From positions 1 to 32,360 of the forward strand of contig NZ_BBCC01000057.1 in the NCBI RefSeq assembly GCF_001311845.1: 32,360 bases of DNA, given 5' to 3'. How positions within the stretch are numbered: position 1 is the stretch's first letter; every line of letters begins with the position of its first letter. This DNA is from Desulfosarcina cetonica JCM 12296 (GTDB lineage: Bacteria; Desulfobacterota; Desulfobacteria; Desulfobacterales; Desulfosarcinaceae). A program made the position numbers and the translations under genes. Of the stretch, positions 18,470-28,647 are shown piece by piece. The notes beneath the pieces were generated by a model, which worked only from the letters and a program-made list of their open reading frames with translations, was not told the origin of the DNA and did not search any database.

Positions 18470-21400
18470 TCATCCCGCCGGATCCTGTTGATGGATGACG
18501 CTTTTGGTCAGCAGGCGATCCATGGCCTTGAGGTAGCCCGGTGCGCACTGAAGATAGAAGGAAAGCCCCTTGGAGAAGTTCATTCCCACCACCCCGTCGA
18601 TAAACATCTGACTGATTTCCCGTTCCCTTCTGAGAATTTGTTGGCAACCGGCCAGAATGTGTTGTTCCTCGTCGGACATGGTTTTGATCAGGTATTTGAA
18701 GGCCGTGCGCGCCCGTGGCTGGTACATCCAGAAGTAGAGCAGGTCCAGGGCGCCGATAACGATCAATTTCTCCATGCCCTTGGCGTCGGCATTGGCGTCG
18801 ATCCCGCCTTTTTCGATGGTTTCAAGGGTTTCCCAGACATTCAATTCCGGAAACTGCGCCTCCAGCTGGCCGTAGGTAGCGAAGAGCTGGGAAAGGGTGT
18901 CCGCGTAATCCTGAAATCGGGTTTGAATGTTGGTGAACCGATCCGCCGTGCCCTCGATGATTCCCGCCACCGTGTCCGATGCGGCTTTTGAGATCACCGC
19001 GGCCCATTTCTGAAGTTGACCTTCGATGCCGACCACCCCGAGAAACGTCATGAGCGTTCCGATGAGCATGTTGAAGAGGATGGCGATGGGGATCGAAAGG
19101 ACGCTGCGGAAGAAGTTGGCGTAAACCGCTCCCCGGGGAAATCCGCGAAAGAGGTTGTGACTGGAAAGATAAATCCCGTTGGCAATGGCCATGACCGTAT
19201 AGAGCGCCATGGAATTGGTGGCTGTGGTGATGCCCAAGACCCGATCGAGCAGAACGGTTTTGACCAGGTAGTCCAAAAGGGGAACGGAAAACCCGGTGAA
19301 GAGCAGGGAGTCGGAAATACGCACCCAGCTGACATAGTCGTTCCAGCGCAGCAGCGGCGAGCGACTGATGCCGCCACCCCCCAGGACCGCCTGGAGGATG
19401 TTGCGCACGCCGGTGATGCCGAACCAGATGAAGGCCCCCAAATAGGATAGGACCCACCAGTCATTGTTCAGGAAAAAGGAGAAAAAGGCCGGAATGAACC
19501 CCAGGAGAATTTTCAGGCCGTTGCTGACCTGAGAATTCAGGTAGAAGAGAAACGCCGGGGCCGGGATTTGACCTCCGGCTCCGGTGTCAATCGCAGGCCG
19601 TTGTCCGAGCGGTTGGCGATGCCGCCCAGGGTGACCACGTTGCCGGCGGAATCCATATGGGTCAGGTGGGGTTGGACCAGCCAGTCGATCTGGCGCATCT
19701 TGCCCAGCAGCTTGAGCACGGGCAGGTGCTGGAGCAGCCGCTGGTAAAGGCCCTGGGAACCCTTGGGACTTTCGTAGGGAATGTAGGTGACACGCTTGTA
19801 GACCGGGATGCGGAAAGGGATGACGCTGCGTAGAGAGGTCTGCTGCGGCTCACCGGTCACGCAGGCTTGCTCCTCGGGGAGCAAGGGCAGCCGGTGCCGG
19901 CAGATCCGGCGGGCCGAGTCGGGCAAGCTGTCCAGAATGGCCAGCCCCATGCCGTACATGCGCGCCGAGTGGCCGGTGGAATCGCTGCCGAGGCGCGGTT
20001 CGAGGTGCATGGAGGCATACATGGCCGTAAAGGCCAGGATATCGTGGAGAATGATGCCCAGCTTCTCGATACGGTCGGCTTTACCGGCCGCCGGCGGGGC
20101 GGTGGCCAGACGTTTGACCATTTTGCGGATGACCCGCTTCAGATTGATGGTGTTGCCTTCGTTGATGGCCAGCTGCAGCTGGCTGATCTCCTCGATATGG
20201 CAAGCCTTGCCGCTGGTGTAGTCCTTGAGATTGAAGAGCTCGATGCGCGTGATCAACCCGTCGCAGTCGTAAAGGATCTCCACCACGTCCTCGGGCAGAA
20301 GATCGGTCAGGTTCAGGGTGATCCGGTAGGCGCTGTGCAGGTCGATGACCCGCTCCAGCAACTCACGGGGCGAGAGCTTCAAGAGGGCCGGTAAATCCAC
20401 GTCATCCCGTACCGCATTGGGGTCGGGCACGTCGGGATTGGCCGATGCCCGCAAAAACCGCCTTGCAATGGCTTCCGAATCGAGGTCGTTCATCCGGTCG
20501 ACCAGGGTGGCGATTTCTCCGCGCCGGTTCTCATCGGCCGCTGTGTACGCCTGGCGCAAGTCCGTTACCCGTTGTTGCATCAGGGGGATGAGCTGCAGGT
20601 GGATGTATTTGGCCAGATGCAAGATGGAGGGTTGGCCAGGCCGCACGAAATTCAGGAACGCCTCGACGTCCAGCGGCGGCAGGTCGACTCCCAGGTCATG
20701 GTTCAGCGTTTGCCGGTGGGTTCGGTTGAAGGCGGCTAGGATCTCGAGGACATAGCGCTGACGGTAACGCGTTACCTCACGACCCTGGTCCATCAGCCGC
20801 CGCACCGGCTCCTCGGCCAGAAAACAGAGGAACGCCTGGGCATCGGAAAAGCCCCTCGGCACCCAGATCAGGTGAATGTATTTTCCCCTGAAGCGGGCTG
20901 AGAACTCAATCCCGATGCGCAGTTCGACACCCATGACCTGGGCCGCTTCGAGCAGTTCGGCGGCAGACGGGGGGTCGATGAAGTTGTAGTAAATCACCCG
21001 CAGGCGCCGGATGCCCTTGATCCAGGCATCCATGATGAGATGGGAGGCGGACTTGCGTCCCTTGGTGTTGATGTCATGCACATGGTCGTCGAAGCCGAGC
21101 TGATTCCACGCCTCGGGCATCTCCAGCAGGTGATAGCGGCGCAGCATGGACCGGATGGTGCGGGGCTTGCCGGTGGCTACCTGACGGAAGTCGTGGGCCA
21201 ACTTGAGCTGTTCGCTTTCATCGCCGTGCGCCCGGACCAGATCCTTCATGATCGAGAGCAGCACCCGCGCGGCATTCTTGGGCATGCTGCCCGCCGAGGC
21301 GTGCAACACCTCGTCGCGCAGGCAGCGCAGGGCGCTCAGCCGTTCTTCGATCGTGCCGGTTTCGAGGGATTTGATTAGGTGAATGACGGCGTAGGCGATG

Positions 21401-21555
21401 CGCAACCCCCGGGTTTCGGCCAGCTCCTTGATGCCGTGGGGGTGAAACCAGGGAAACAGGCCTTTCTTGCCGATGGCGTCCGGGGTGGCCTGACTGAGTA
21501 CGCCATTGACGATTTTCAAAAGGTCGCGGTCGCGTTTGTCGAACAATAGGCTCAA
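18470..21555 (-). CDS. Very large PHP-like plus membrane protein (one frameshift), unknown function
   Basis: Two minus-strand frames join into about 1,028 residues. The first (TTG 21555, after AGAGGA; alternative GTG 21612) contains a PHP-like metal site FDDHVHDINTKGRK (about 155-168) and RIGIEFSARF (about 214), like the HxH and GxE(I/F)S blocks of PHP phosphoesterases. A long helical region with DCDGLITRIELFNLKDY follows. The second frame gives several transmembrane helices (FLFYLNSQV, FIPAFFSFFL, GAFIWFGITGV, MALYTVMAIANGIYL, and VLSIPIAILFNMLIGTL), with HNLFRGFPRGAVYANFFRS in between, and a cytoplasmic tail. The join is at 19557-19560, where CCCC on the minus strand needs one more C; the frame then reads KSR-P-PAFLFYLN without a gap. 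I do not recognise a named family. It is likely an inner-membrane enzyme acting on a phosphorylated substrate. It follows the DUF374 gene by about 150 nt. Confidence 0.75.
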
Positions 21556-21705
21556 AGGATCTTCCTCTAGGAATTCAGCGTTTTCTCTGATCAGGGGGCA
21601 TCGGCGTGCCACTTTTCAAAGGTTGTTGGCATCCTATTAATTTACCCAACCACACGCTAAACTTCAACGATATTCGGCCTATTCGATGCTACGCGGAAGG
21701 TTGCC

Positions 21706-22404
21706 TCAGGGGTAATAGCGCTTTATGCTGTCAGGCGTTTCCCACCAGGCGTCGGTCTGCCGGACCCGTTTTTGAATCTGTTCTTCAACCGTCTGGCGCA
21801 GGGTTTCGAATGCCTCGGCGTCCAGGCGCCGGGGCACGTGGATGGGCGGGGTGAAGCGGATGATCACCCTTGAAAAGGGCTTGGGCACCATGAATCGGTC
21901 CCAGCTGTTGAAGGTCCAGCAACGCTCGGCGGAGGTGATGACGGGGACGATGGGGACGCCGGCAAACTGGGCGATGGTGATCAGGCCCGGCTTGACCACG
22001 CCGAAGGGACCCTGGGGGCCGTCGACGATATGGCCGATGCGGTAGCCTTGACCGGTAAGGGCGCGAATCTCCTTGAGGGCACGCATGCCGCCTTTTGACG
22101 AGGAACCGCGCACGGACCGCCAACCCAGGATGTCCACCACCCGCGCGATCATCTCGCCGTCGCGGCTCTGGCTGATCATGATGGCGATGGGCTTGCGGGT
22201 GGCGAAAAAGGTGATGCCGGGAAAAAAGCGCTGATGCCAGGAGGCATAGACCACACTGCCGTACCGGTCCAACGCGGATTGTTCGTTGACCTGATCCACC
22301 AGCCGGATATTGTATGTTTTTGAGATTAACTTGACCAGCAGCAGTCCGCCGCGCGGAAAAATCTGCCGGTAGGCCACATCCTTGAGGAGCTCTTTGAATT
22401 TCAT
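21706..22404 (-). CDS. DUF374-family lysophospholipid/lipid A acyltransferase
   Basis: This is a 232-residue DUF374 protein (COG2121). Conserved blocks are YASWHQRFF, IMISQSRDGEMIA, RGSSSKGGMRAL, HIVDGPQGPFG, and GVPIVPV. The histidine of ASWHQ is the likely acyltransferase base. In Campylobacter and Helicobacter a DUF374 protein, LpxJ, performs late acylation of lipid A; here that role is inferred by family only. A weakly hydrophobic N-terminus (GLLLVKLISK) may anchor it to the inner membrane. The ATG at 22404 has no strong Shine-Dalgarno. It lies between the HDOD gene and the large PHP-like membrane protein gene on the same strand, suggesting an envelope-related unit. Confidence 0.83.
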   Translation of the reverse strand: MKFKELLKDVAYRQIFPRGGLLLVKLISKTYNIRLVDQVNEQSALDRYGSVVYASWHQRFFPGITFFATRKPIAIMISQSRDGEMIARVVDILGWRSVRGSSSKGGMRALKEIRALTGQGYRIGHIVDGPQGPFGVVKPGLITIAQFAGVPIVPVITSAERCWTFNSWDRFMVPKPFSRVIIRFTPPIHVPRRLDAEAFETLRQTVEEQIQKRVRQTDAWWETPDSIKRYYP

Positions 22405-22535
22405 GGGCGGCTGGCGAAAATGTTAGCGGTTTGGAATATTGGGCCTCTGGCCGGCAAGCATCCGATGAACCGCTATACGCCATCCGCAGGCAGCGGGTCA
22501 ACCGCAAGGGGCACCGTATCGGATACTTTGTTCTT

Positions 22536-23375
22536 TTACCAGAATACTTTTGCGTCTTCGAGCTTGATTTCCAATTCGGCCAGGGCGATTTCGTCCAAAC
22601 CGAAATAGTCGGCTTCGGGGGTGGCGGCCAGAACGCATGCCTCGGTGCCCCGCAAGCCGATACCCAGACTGTTGGTGGTGCGGTCGGCCAGTCGGATGAT
22701 GGCCATCAGGTCATCACCCTTGGCGATTTCTGGCTTGTGGTGGTCGCGGGCGATCCGGCAATAGGCCTTGGGCAGGTTCCAGTAGCGCAACAGGGCGTAG
22801 CCGTAAGGCGCGTGAAAGGTATCCATCACCTCGCTGAGCAGAACGACCGCCGGCATCTCGTGGAGGGTTCCGTTGCGTTTGACCGCGTCGGTGACCGTCA
22901 GAATCAGCAGCTTGCCCATGTCGTGAAGCAGGCCGGCGGTGAAGGCTTCCTGGGCCCTGGCCTTAAGGCCGCAGCGGTGGGCGATCCACTGGGCGCTGAC
23001 GGCCGTGCTCACCGAGTGCCGCCACAGCTGCTGCATCAGCGCGCGAACGAAGGGCTCATGGGCCTTGAACTGCTTCTTCTGGGAGACGAGGATGGCGATG
23101 TTGGCGATTTCCTGGTTGCCCAGGCGAACAATGGCCGCGCGTACGGTGCTGACCTTTTGCAGCCCCTTGTAAAAGGCCGAATTGCTGATGCGCAGGATCT
23201 GGCTGGTGAGTGACGGATCGCAGATGATCATCCGCTCGATGACGCCGGTATCCGGCTCCGCTTTGGCGGCCTCGCGCTGGATTTTCAGGCTGGTGGCGCT
23301 GAATACCGGCAGCACGGCCTTGCCGCTGGCCATATAGGCCTTGATGGTGTCGAGGAGAGAGGCGTCTTTTTGCAT
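22536..23375 (-). CDS. HDOD-domain protein
   Basis: This is a 279-residue HDOD (metal-independent HD-like) protein. Diagnostic stretches are LPVFSATSLKI at the start, IICDPSLTSQILRISNSAFY, VRAAIVRLGNQEIANIAI, and TAGLLHDMGKLLI, followed by VLLSEVMDTFHAPYGYALLRYWNLP. HDOD proteins are usually signalling adaptors linked to c-di-GMP, chemotaxis or stress. This one starts 7 nt after the GspE-like gene, so it is very likely co-transcribed and may tune that ATPase. No effector domain is fused. The start has only a weak ribosome site. Confidence 0.9.
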   Translation of the reverse strand: MQKDASLLDTIKAYMASGKAVLPVFSATSLKIQREAAKAEPDTGVIERMIICDPSLTSQILRISNSAFYKGLQKVSTVRAAIVRLGNQEIANIAILVSQKKQFKAHEPFVRALMQQLWRHSVSTAVSAQWIAHRCGLKARAQEAFTAGLLHDMGKLLILTVTDAVKRNGTLHEMPAVVLLSEVMDTFHAPYGYALLRYWNLPKAYCRIARDHHKPEIAKGDDLMAIIRLADRTTNSLGIGLRGTEACVLAATPEADYFGLDEIALAELEIKLEDAKVFW

Positions 23376-23382
23376 GGTCCGG

Positions 23383-25263
23383 TCACTTTCCCATCAGCCG
23401 TTCCAGGTCGCCGAGCGGCCGGGGTTTCTGGAAGCGGGGCAGGCAACGCATGATTTCGTCGATGGTGGTGATTCCCCGGGCCGCCTTGTAAAGGCCGTCT
23501 TCGAACAGGGTCACCAGGCCGGTTGTCTCCGTGCAGATGCGACGGATCTGATGGCTGGTCTTGCGCTGAATCAGCCCGTCGCGGACGGCTTCGTTGAGCA
23601 CCAGGACCTCGAAGACCGCCACCCGTTTGCGATAGCCGGTATAGCGACAGTGGTCACACCCCAGGCCCTTGCGGAAGGTTGCGCCCTCGAGCTGGGAGAG
23701 GTCGATGCCGATCCGCAACAGATCCGTTGCCGTGAGGGTGTACGGCTGGGCGCAATGGGCGCAGACGCGGCGCAGCAGCCGCTGGGCCACCACGCAAACG
23801 ACCGTGGATGAGATCAGAAAGGCATCGATGTCCATGTTCAGCAGCCGCAGAAGACCGCCGATGCTGTCCTCGGTGTGAAATGTGGTCAGCACCTTGTGGC
23901 CGGTCAGCGCGGCCTGCACGGCCACTTCGGCCGAAAAGGCATCACGGATTTCGCCGATGACGATGATATCCGGGTCCTGGCGCACGATATGCCGCAGGGA
24001 ATCCTCGTAGGTCAGGTTGATTTTGGGATCGATGGAACATTGACCGATGCCGTCGATGATATACTCGACCGGATCCTCGGCGGTGATGATGCTGGTTTCC
24101 ATGGTGTTGAGGTGATTGATGCAGCTGTACACCGTGGTGGTTTTTCCGGATCCCGTGGGGCCGGTGATCATGATGACCCCGCTGGGCCGGTCCAGGGCAT
24201 CCTCGCGAAACTGGTGCATGACCCTGCGGGACATCCCGATCTGGTCGATGTCGAGCAGCTCCGTTTTTCGGTTGAGCAGCCGCAGGACAATCTTTTCGCC
24301 TTTGACCGTGGCGTAAAAGGAGACCCGGATGTCCGTCGGGTGGCCTTCATGATCAAAAAGGATCCGGCCGCCCTGATGCCGCCGCCGCTCGGCGATATCG
24401 GCCTTGCAGAGGACCTTGATGCGGCTGGTGAGCGAGGGCGCAAGGGCCAGGGGATAGTCACGGTGCAGAACCATCACCCCGTCAAGGCGAAAGCGTACCC
24501 GCAACCGATCGGAAAGCGGTTCGATGTGAATATCACTCACATCGGTGGCCTGGATGGCCTCGATAATGATCGTGTCCACGATCTGCACAACGGATTCGGA
24601 CGTCTCCGACAGGGCATGCCCGGCGGCATGCTGGGGATTGAGATGCTCGATGGCGGCTTTGATGGACGGTTTGGTGGCAATCGCCGGAATCACCGGCAGG
24701 TGCATGGCCCGGATGGCCGCGTCGATATCGCGCTTGTCCAGGGGATCGGCAAACGCTACCAGGACCTTGCTCGCCTCCATGCGCACGGGGATGAAGAAGT
24801 GCTGTTCATAGGCCTTCACCGATCCGCGGGAGAAAAGTGCCGGATCGATTTTGAGCTGATCGGGTTCGATGAAGGGGAATCCCAGTTGCAGGGAGAGAAC
24901 CCGGATCAGGGCGCGCTCCTCGATGAGATTATGGGCCACCAGGACTTCGCCGAGTTTGCGGGTATGTCCTTCCTTGGCCTGCAGGTCGAGGGCCAGCGTC
25001 AGGTCACGGGAACGGATGATGCCCATCTCCACCAGAAAGTCACCGATCCGCAAATGGGGGGACTTCTCCTGGAGGACCTGGCGGATTTCTTCATCCGAAA
25101 TATAGGCCAACTCGCGAATGATCTCCAGCAGGGACTTTTCGGACTTGATTTTAGATTGAACGCGCAGGGCGTATTTGGCCTGTGTTTCGGTGAGTTTCCC
25201 GACTTCGATGAGCAGGCTGACGATCCTGCCGTACAATGCGGCTGATGCGTTGGCGTCGGTCAC
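23383..25263 (-). CDS. GspE/PilB-type secretion ATPase with MshEN-like N-terminus
   Basis: This is a 626-residue hexameric ATPase of type II secretion/type IV pilus type. GTG at 25263 follows AGGAGGGG closely, and longer readings to 25374 lack a site. The N-terminus (about 72-126) has two 24-residue repeats, one beginning RIGDFLVEMGII and the other KLGEVLVAHNLI, each ending L-x2-Q. They match the MshEN c-di-GMP-binding repeat, separated by 7 residues where MshE has 5. Next come the middle domain with DIHIEPLSDRLRVRFRLDGV, Walker A GPTGSGKTTT (about 368), Asp box TAEDPVEY, Walker B DIIVIGEIRD, and HTED. A zinc tetracysteine site is seen in CAHCAQPY and CDHCRYTGYRKR. No pilin or T2SS component is adjacent. 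It heads a transcript with the HDOD gene. Confidence 0.92.
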   Translation of the reverse strand: MTDANASAALYGRIVSLLIEVGKLTETQAKYALRVQSKIKSEKSLLEIIRELAYISDEEIRQVLQEKSPHLRIGDFLVEMGIIRSRDLTLALDLQAKEGHTRKLGEVLVAHNLIEERALIRVLSLQLGFPFIEPDQLKIDPALFSRGSVKAYEQHFFIPVRMEASKVLVAFADPLDKRDIDAAIRAMHLPVIPAIATKPSIKAAIEHLNPQHAAGHALSETSESVVQIVDTIIIEAIQATDVSDIHIEPLSDRLRVRFRLDGVMVLHRDYPLALAPSLTSRIKVLCKADIAERRRHQGGRILFDHEGHPTDIRVSFYATVKGEKIVLRLLNRKTELLDIDQIGMSRRVMHQFREDALDRPSGVIMITGPTGSGKTTTVYSCINHLNTMETSIITAEDPVEYIIDGIGQCSIDPKINLTYEDSLRHIVRQDPDIIVIGEIRDAFSAEVAVQAALTGHKVLTTFHTEDSIGGLLRLLNMDIDAFLISSTVVCVVAQRLLRRVCAHCAQPYTLTATDLLRIGIDLSQLEGATFRKGLGCDHCRYTGYRKRVAVFEVLVLNEAVRDGLIQRKTSHQIRRICTETTGLVTLFEDGLYKAARGITTIDEIMRCLPRFQKPRPLGDLERLMGK

Positions 25264-25436
25264 AACCCCTCCTGGTGATGGGTGCAATGGGCTCCGGGCC
25301 CGGTCGATGGTCCGTTTGGTCCCCTCATTAGCGCTACTATCGGCAAAAGGAACTGGATCCTGAAGATTTTTCAAGGCTTGACGTCGGGGCGCCTACCGGC
25401 ATCATCTGGATCTTCCAATTGGTCTTTGTTCGGGGT

Positions 25437-25454
25437 AAGATAAACCCCTATCTT
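25437..25454. repeat. Small inverted repeat before the gamma-glutamyltransferase
   Basis: AAGATA-AACCCC-TATCTT lies 25 nt before the predicted TTG start. It could overlap the promoter or the 5' leader. The 215-nt divergent region otherwise holds no convincing promoter or terminator. Confidence 0.25.
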
Positions 25455-25478
25455 GACTTGCCAGCGGAAAGGATCAGC

Positions 25479-27116
25479 TTGCGTCGATTTACCTATCACC
25501 AGAAACGGGAATGGCGTGCCGCGGCCCAGCGTTCGGTGGTCATGGGGCGTTCCGGCATGGTTGCCACCAGTCACCCCTTGGCCTGCCTGTCGGGCTACCG
25601 GGCCATCCGGAAGGGCGGCAACGCCGTGGACGCCGCCGTGGCCATGGCCGCCACGCTGAGTGTCGTGGAACCTTACTCGGTGGGCATCGGCGGCGATTGT
25701 TTCGGCCTTTTTTTTCCTGCAGGAAGGCCAAAAGCTGGTCGGGATGAATGCCAGCGGCCGGGCACCCCTGGCGGCGGACGCGCGACAGTTGCGGGAAATG
25801 GGGTGTTCGGCCATGCCCGCCCTGGGCATGCGATCCGTCACCACGCCGGGGGCCCTGGCCGGTTGGGCCGATGCGGTGGCGCGTTTTGGCCGCCTGGGCC
25901 TGGCCGATGCCTGGAAGACGCCATCGGGCATGCGGAAAAGGGCTTTGCGGTAAGCGAGGTGATCGCCGGCGAATGGGCCAGCGTGGAGCAAATGCTTGGC
26001 GAAGATGCCCACGCTGCCCGTACCTTTTACCGGGGGGCAGGGCGCCGCTGCCCGGACAGGTGTTCACCAACCCGGATCTGGCCGCCACCTACCGCCGGAT
26101 CGGCGATGCCGGAGCGGACCTTTTCTACACGGCGCCCTGGCCGAACGGATCTCGGCTTTTTCCACCGCCCAAGGGGGCTGGCTGAACCAAGCCGATCTCG
26201 AGCGGCATCAGACCCTCTGGGTTGAGCCGCTGCGGATGGATTTCCATGGCCTGACCGTCTGCGAGCTGCCGCCCAACGGGCAGGGCATTTCGGCCCTGGA
26301 AATTCTCAACATCCTTTCCGGTGATGCCCTTGCCGAAATGGCACCCAACGGCGCCGAATACCTGCATGTGCTGGCCGAAGCGATCAAGATCGCCTTTGCC
26401 AACCGCGACCATTTTCTCACCGACCCGGACGATTGCCGGCTTCCCCTGGCGGAGTTGATCTCACCCGCCTATGGTGAGCGTGCCCGGCGGATGATCCAAC
26501 CCGGCCGGGCCATGGCATTTCCCCCGCCCGGTGCCGCCATGCGCGGATCGGACACGGTTTATATCGCGGCGGCCGATCGACGGGGAACGTCGTCTCCTTG
26601 ATCAGCAGTATCTTCACGCCCTTCGGATCGGGCATGGTCGTGCCGGGCACGGGGTTCGCCCTGCACAACCGCGGCGCTTCGTTTTCCCTGGATCCCGCCC
26701 ATCCCAATGGCCTGGCACCGGGAAAACGTCCCCTGCACACGATCATTCCGGGCATGCTGATGGACGGCCAGAGGGTGCAGGCGGCTTTCGGCGTGATGGG
26801 CGGCGACATGCAGCCCCAGGGGCACGCCCAGGTGTTGTGCAATCTTCTGGCCCACGGCATGAACCCACAAGAGGCCGTGGATGCACCCCGGCTGCGGCTG
26901 ATGCCCGATCGCAGCATTCATCTCGAGGACGGGATCGCCGCGGCGGTCGCGTCGGATCTTGCCGCATGGGGCCATCGGCTGGACCGCTCCCCGACGCCGG
27001 TGAATAAAGTCGGCGGCGGTCAGCTCATCTGGCGCGATCATGATCAGGGGTCTGGCTGGGGGCTTCCGACCGGCGCAAGGATGGTTGTGCCCTGGGATGG
27101 TAAACGGCAAGGGTGA
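25479..27116 (+). pseudogene. Gamma-glutamyltransferase family protein, frame broken at five sites
   Basis: One Ntn-hydrolase of about 546 residues is spread over three frames. Conserved blocks: GMVATSHPLACLSGYRAI, GGNAVDAAVAMAATLSVVEP, YSVGIGGDCFG, then GMNASGRAPLAA, TTPGALAGW, WLNQADLERH, CELPPNGQG, the nucleophile region GSDTVYIAAADRRGN (Thr of DTVY), FGSGMVVPGTGFALHNRG, HPNGLAPGKRPLHTI and MGGDMQPQGHAQVL. It resembles the YwrD-like branch. Breaks: T8 at 25708-25715 (one T too many); CC at 25910-25911; G6 at 26032-26037; CG at 26130; GGGG at 26582-26585 (one base too few at each of these four). Repairing these five restores one frame and no internal stop. TTG 25479 follows AAAGGA. I label it pseudogene because of the raw reading, but I expect the native gene is intact. 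Confidence 0.8.
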
Positions 27117-27163
27117 TGGACGCGTAAAAATTCGCACCTTTCAGATCGTCTGGCGGAAGCTTC

Positions 27164-28647
27164 ATGAAACTCTACATCAAGCTTTTTCTTATCGTTTTTA
27201 TCGGAATATTGGCCATCTCCGGGCTGAGCGGAATCTTGCAGATCCGGCGGGAAACCCAATTCTTCAAGGCGGAAAGCCAGCGGGCGGCCATCATCCTGGG
27301 ACAGGTCCTGGCGGATGAAATTTCCAATGAATGGGACGATGGCGGTATTGCCAAGGTTCGGGAGATCCTGTCCAAGGCCGGTAACGCGGACCCCAAGGTG
27401 CGCTTCCGTTGGGTCTGGTTCGACGCGGCACAGGATGCCGCCGATCGTCCTGAGGTTGATGTCTCTCAACTTCTTGCCAACCATGCGGGATCTGTGCATG
27501 TATTCGAAAAACCGGATGCATCGGGGGAAATGCGGATCTACTATTATTTCCCCATATTGCTCTCGACAGCCCGCCACGGTGGCCTGGAGCTTTCCCAGTC
27601 TTTGTCCAGTATCACCCAATACACGCGTAACACGTTGGTATATTACGTAATCATGTCTTTCCTGCTGATACTGGCGATTGGAAGCATTTTGGCCATGGGC
27701 AGCTTCTGGCTGCTGGCAAAGCCACTTCACCGGGTGATCCAAAGAACACGGGAGATTCATTCCGGTAAACTGGAAGGCCGCCTAAACCTCCACCGTCGGG
27801 ACGAGATCGGTGAGTTGGCCACATCCATCGATAAAATGTCGGAACAGATTCTGCGCAACCGGGCGAAGCTTCAAGAAGAAACCAAAGCACGCATCGAGGC
27901 CTTGGAACAATTACGCCATGCGGATCGTCTTCGATCCGTGGGACGCTCGCTTCCGGCATCGCCCATGAACTCGGCACGCCCATCAATGTCATTTCAGGTC
28001 GGGCCGGTTTGATCGCTACGGATGAAGCGGCATCTGCGGAGATCGTCGGCAGTGCCGAGACGATCCGTGGCCAATGCCGGCGCATGACGTCCATCATCCG
28101 GCAATTGCTGGATTTTGCACGCCGCGCTACGCCCAAGAGCGCCCCTTGCGATCTGAACCAGATTATCGCGCAAACCGCCATGCTCATTAAACCGCTGGCC
28201 AGGAAGCGGCGCGTGAAGATCGAATACGGCCAAAAGGACCATCCCGTGATCGTCCAGGCGGATCCCGCCCAACTGGAACAAGTCTTGACGAATTTGCTGA
28301 CCAATGCCATGCAGGCCATGCCCGATGGCGGGGAGGTGCGGGTCGACGTGTCCGCCATTCAAGCGCTGCGGCCGGAGCAACATCAGGAAACGGATCAACC
28401 TCAGGAAAAAGAGAAAAAATATCACGTGATTCGTGTTCAGGATGACGGCATCGGCATTACGCCCGAGGATTTGAACCATATTTTTGATCCTTTCTTTACG
28501 ACGAAAGACACCGGTGAAGGCACCGGACTGGGCCTGTCCATCGTCTATGGCATCGTCCAGGAACATGGGGGATGGATCGAGGCAACCAGTGAATCGGGAC
28601 AGGGCAGCACCTTCAGCGTTTATCTGCCGGCGGGAGAAGAAGCATGA
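27164..28647 (+). CDS. Sensor histidine kinase with HAMP domain (one frameshift)
   Basis: Reconstructed as about 494 residues. ATG 27164, TM1 (about 6-25), a periplasmic domain of about 130 residues, TM2 (YYVIMSFLLILAIGSILAM), and HAMP (AKPLHRVIQRT onward) are followed by HisKA with SGIAHELGTPINVIS and an HATPase with NLLTNAMQAMPDGG, DDGIGI and GEGTGLGLSIVYG. The raw frame breaks at GGG 27940-27942; one additional G gives SVGTLASGIAHELG and carries the frame to TGA 28647. The gene sits 47 nt after the gamma-glutamyltransferase and overlaps the next regulator start by 4 nt (ATGA). It should phosphorylate that regulator. The signal is unknown. Confidence 0.9.

Noticed and set aside
23875..25245. 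456-residue plus-strand open frame opposite the GspE-like gene
   Set aside because: Antisense shadow of a gene with Walker A, Walker B and tetracysteine motifs; the composition is rich in Gly, Gln, Asp and His with no recognisable domain.
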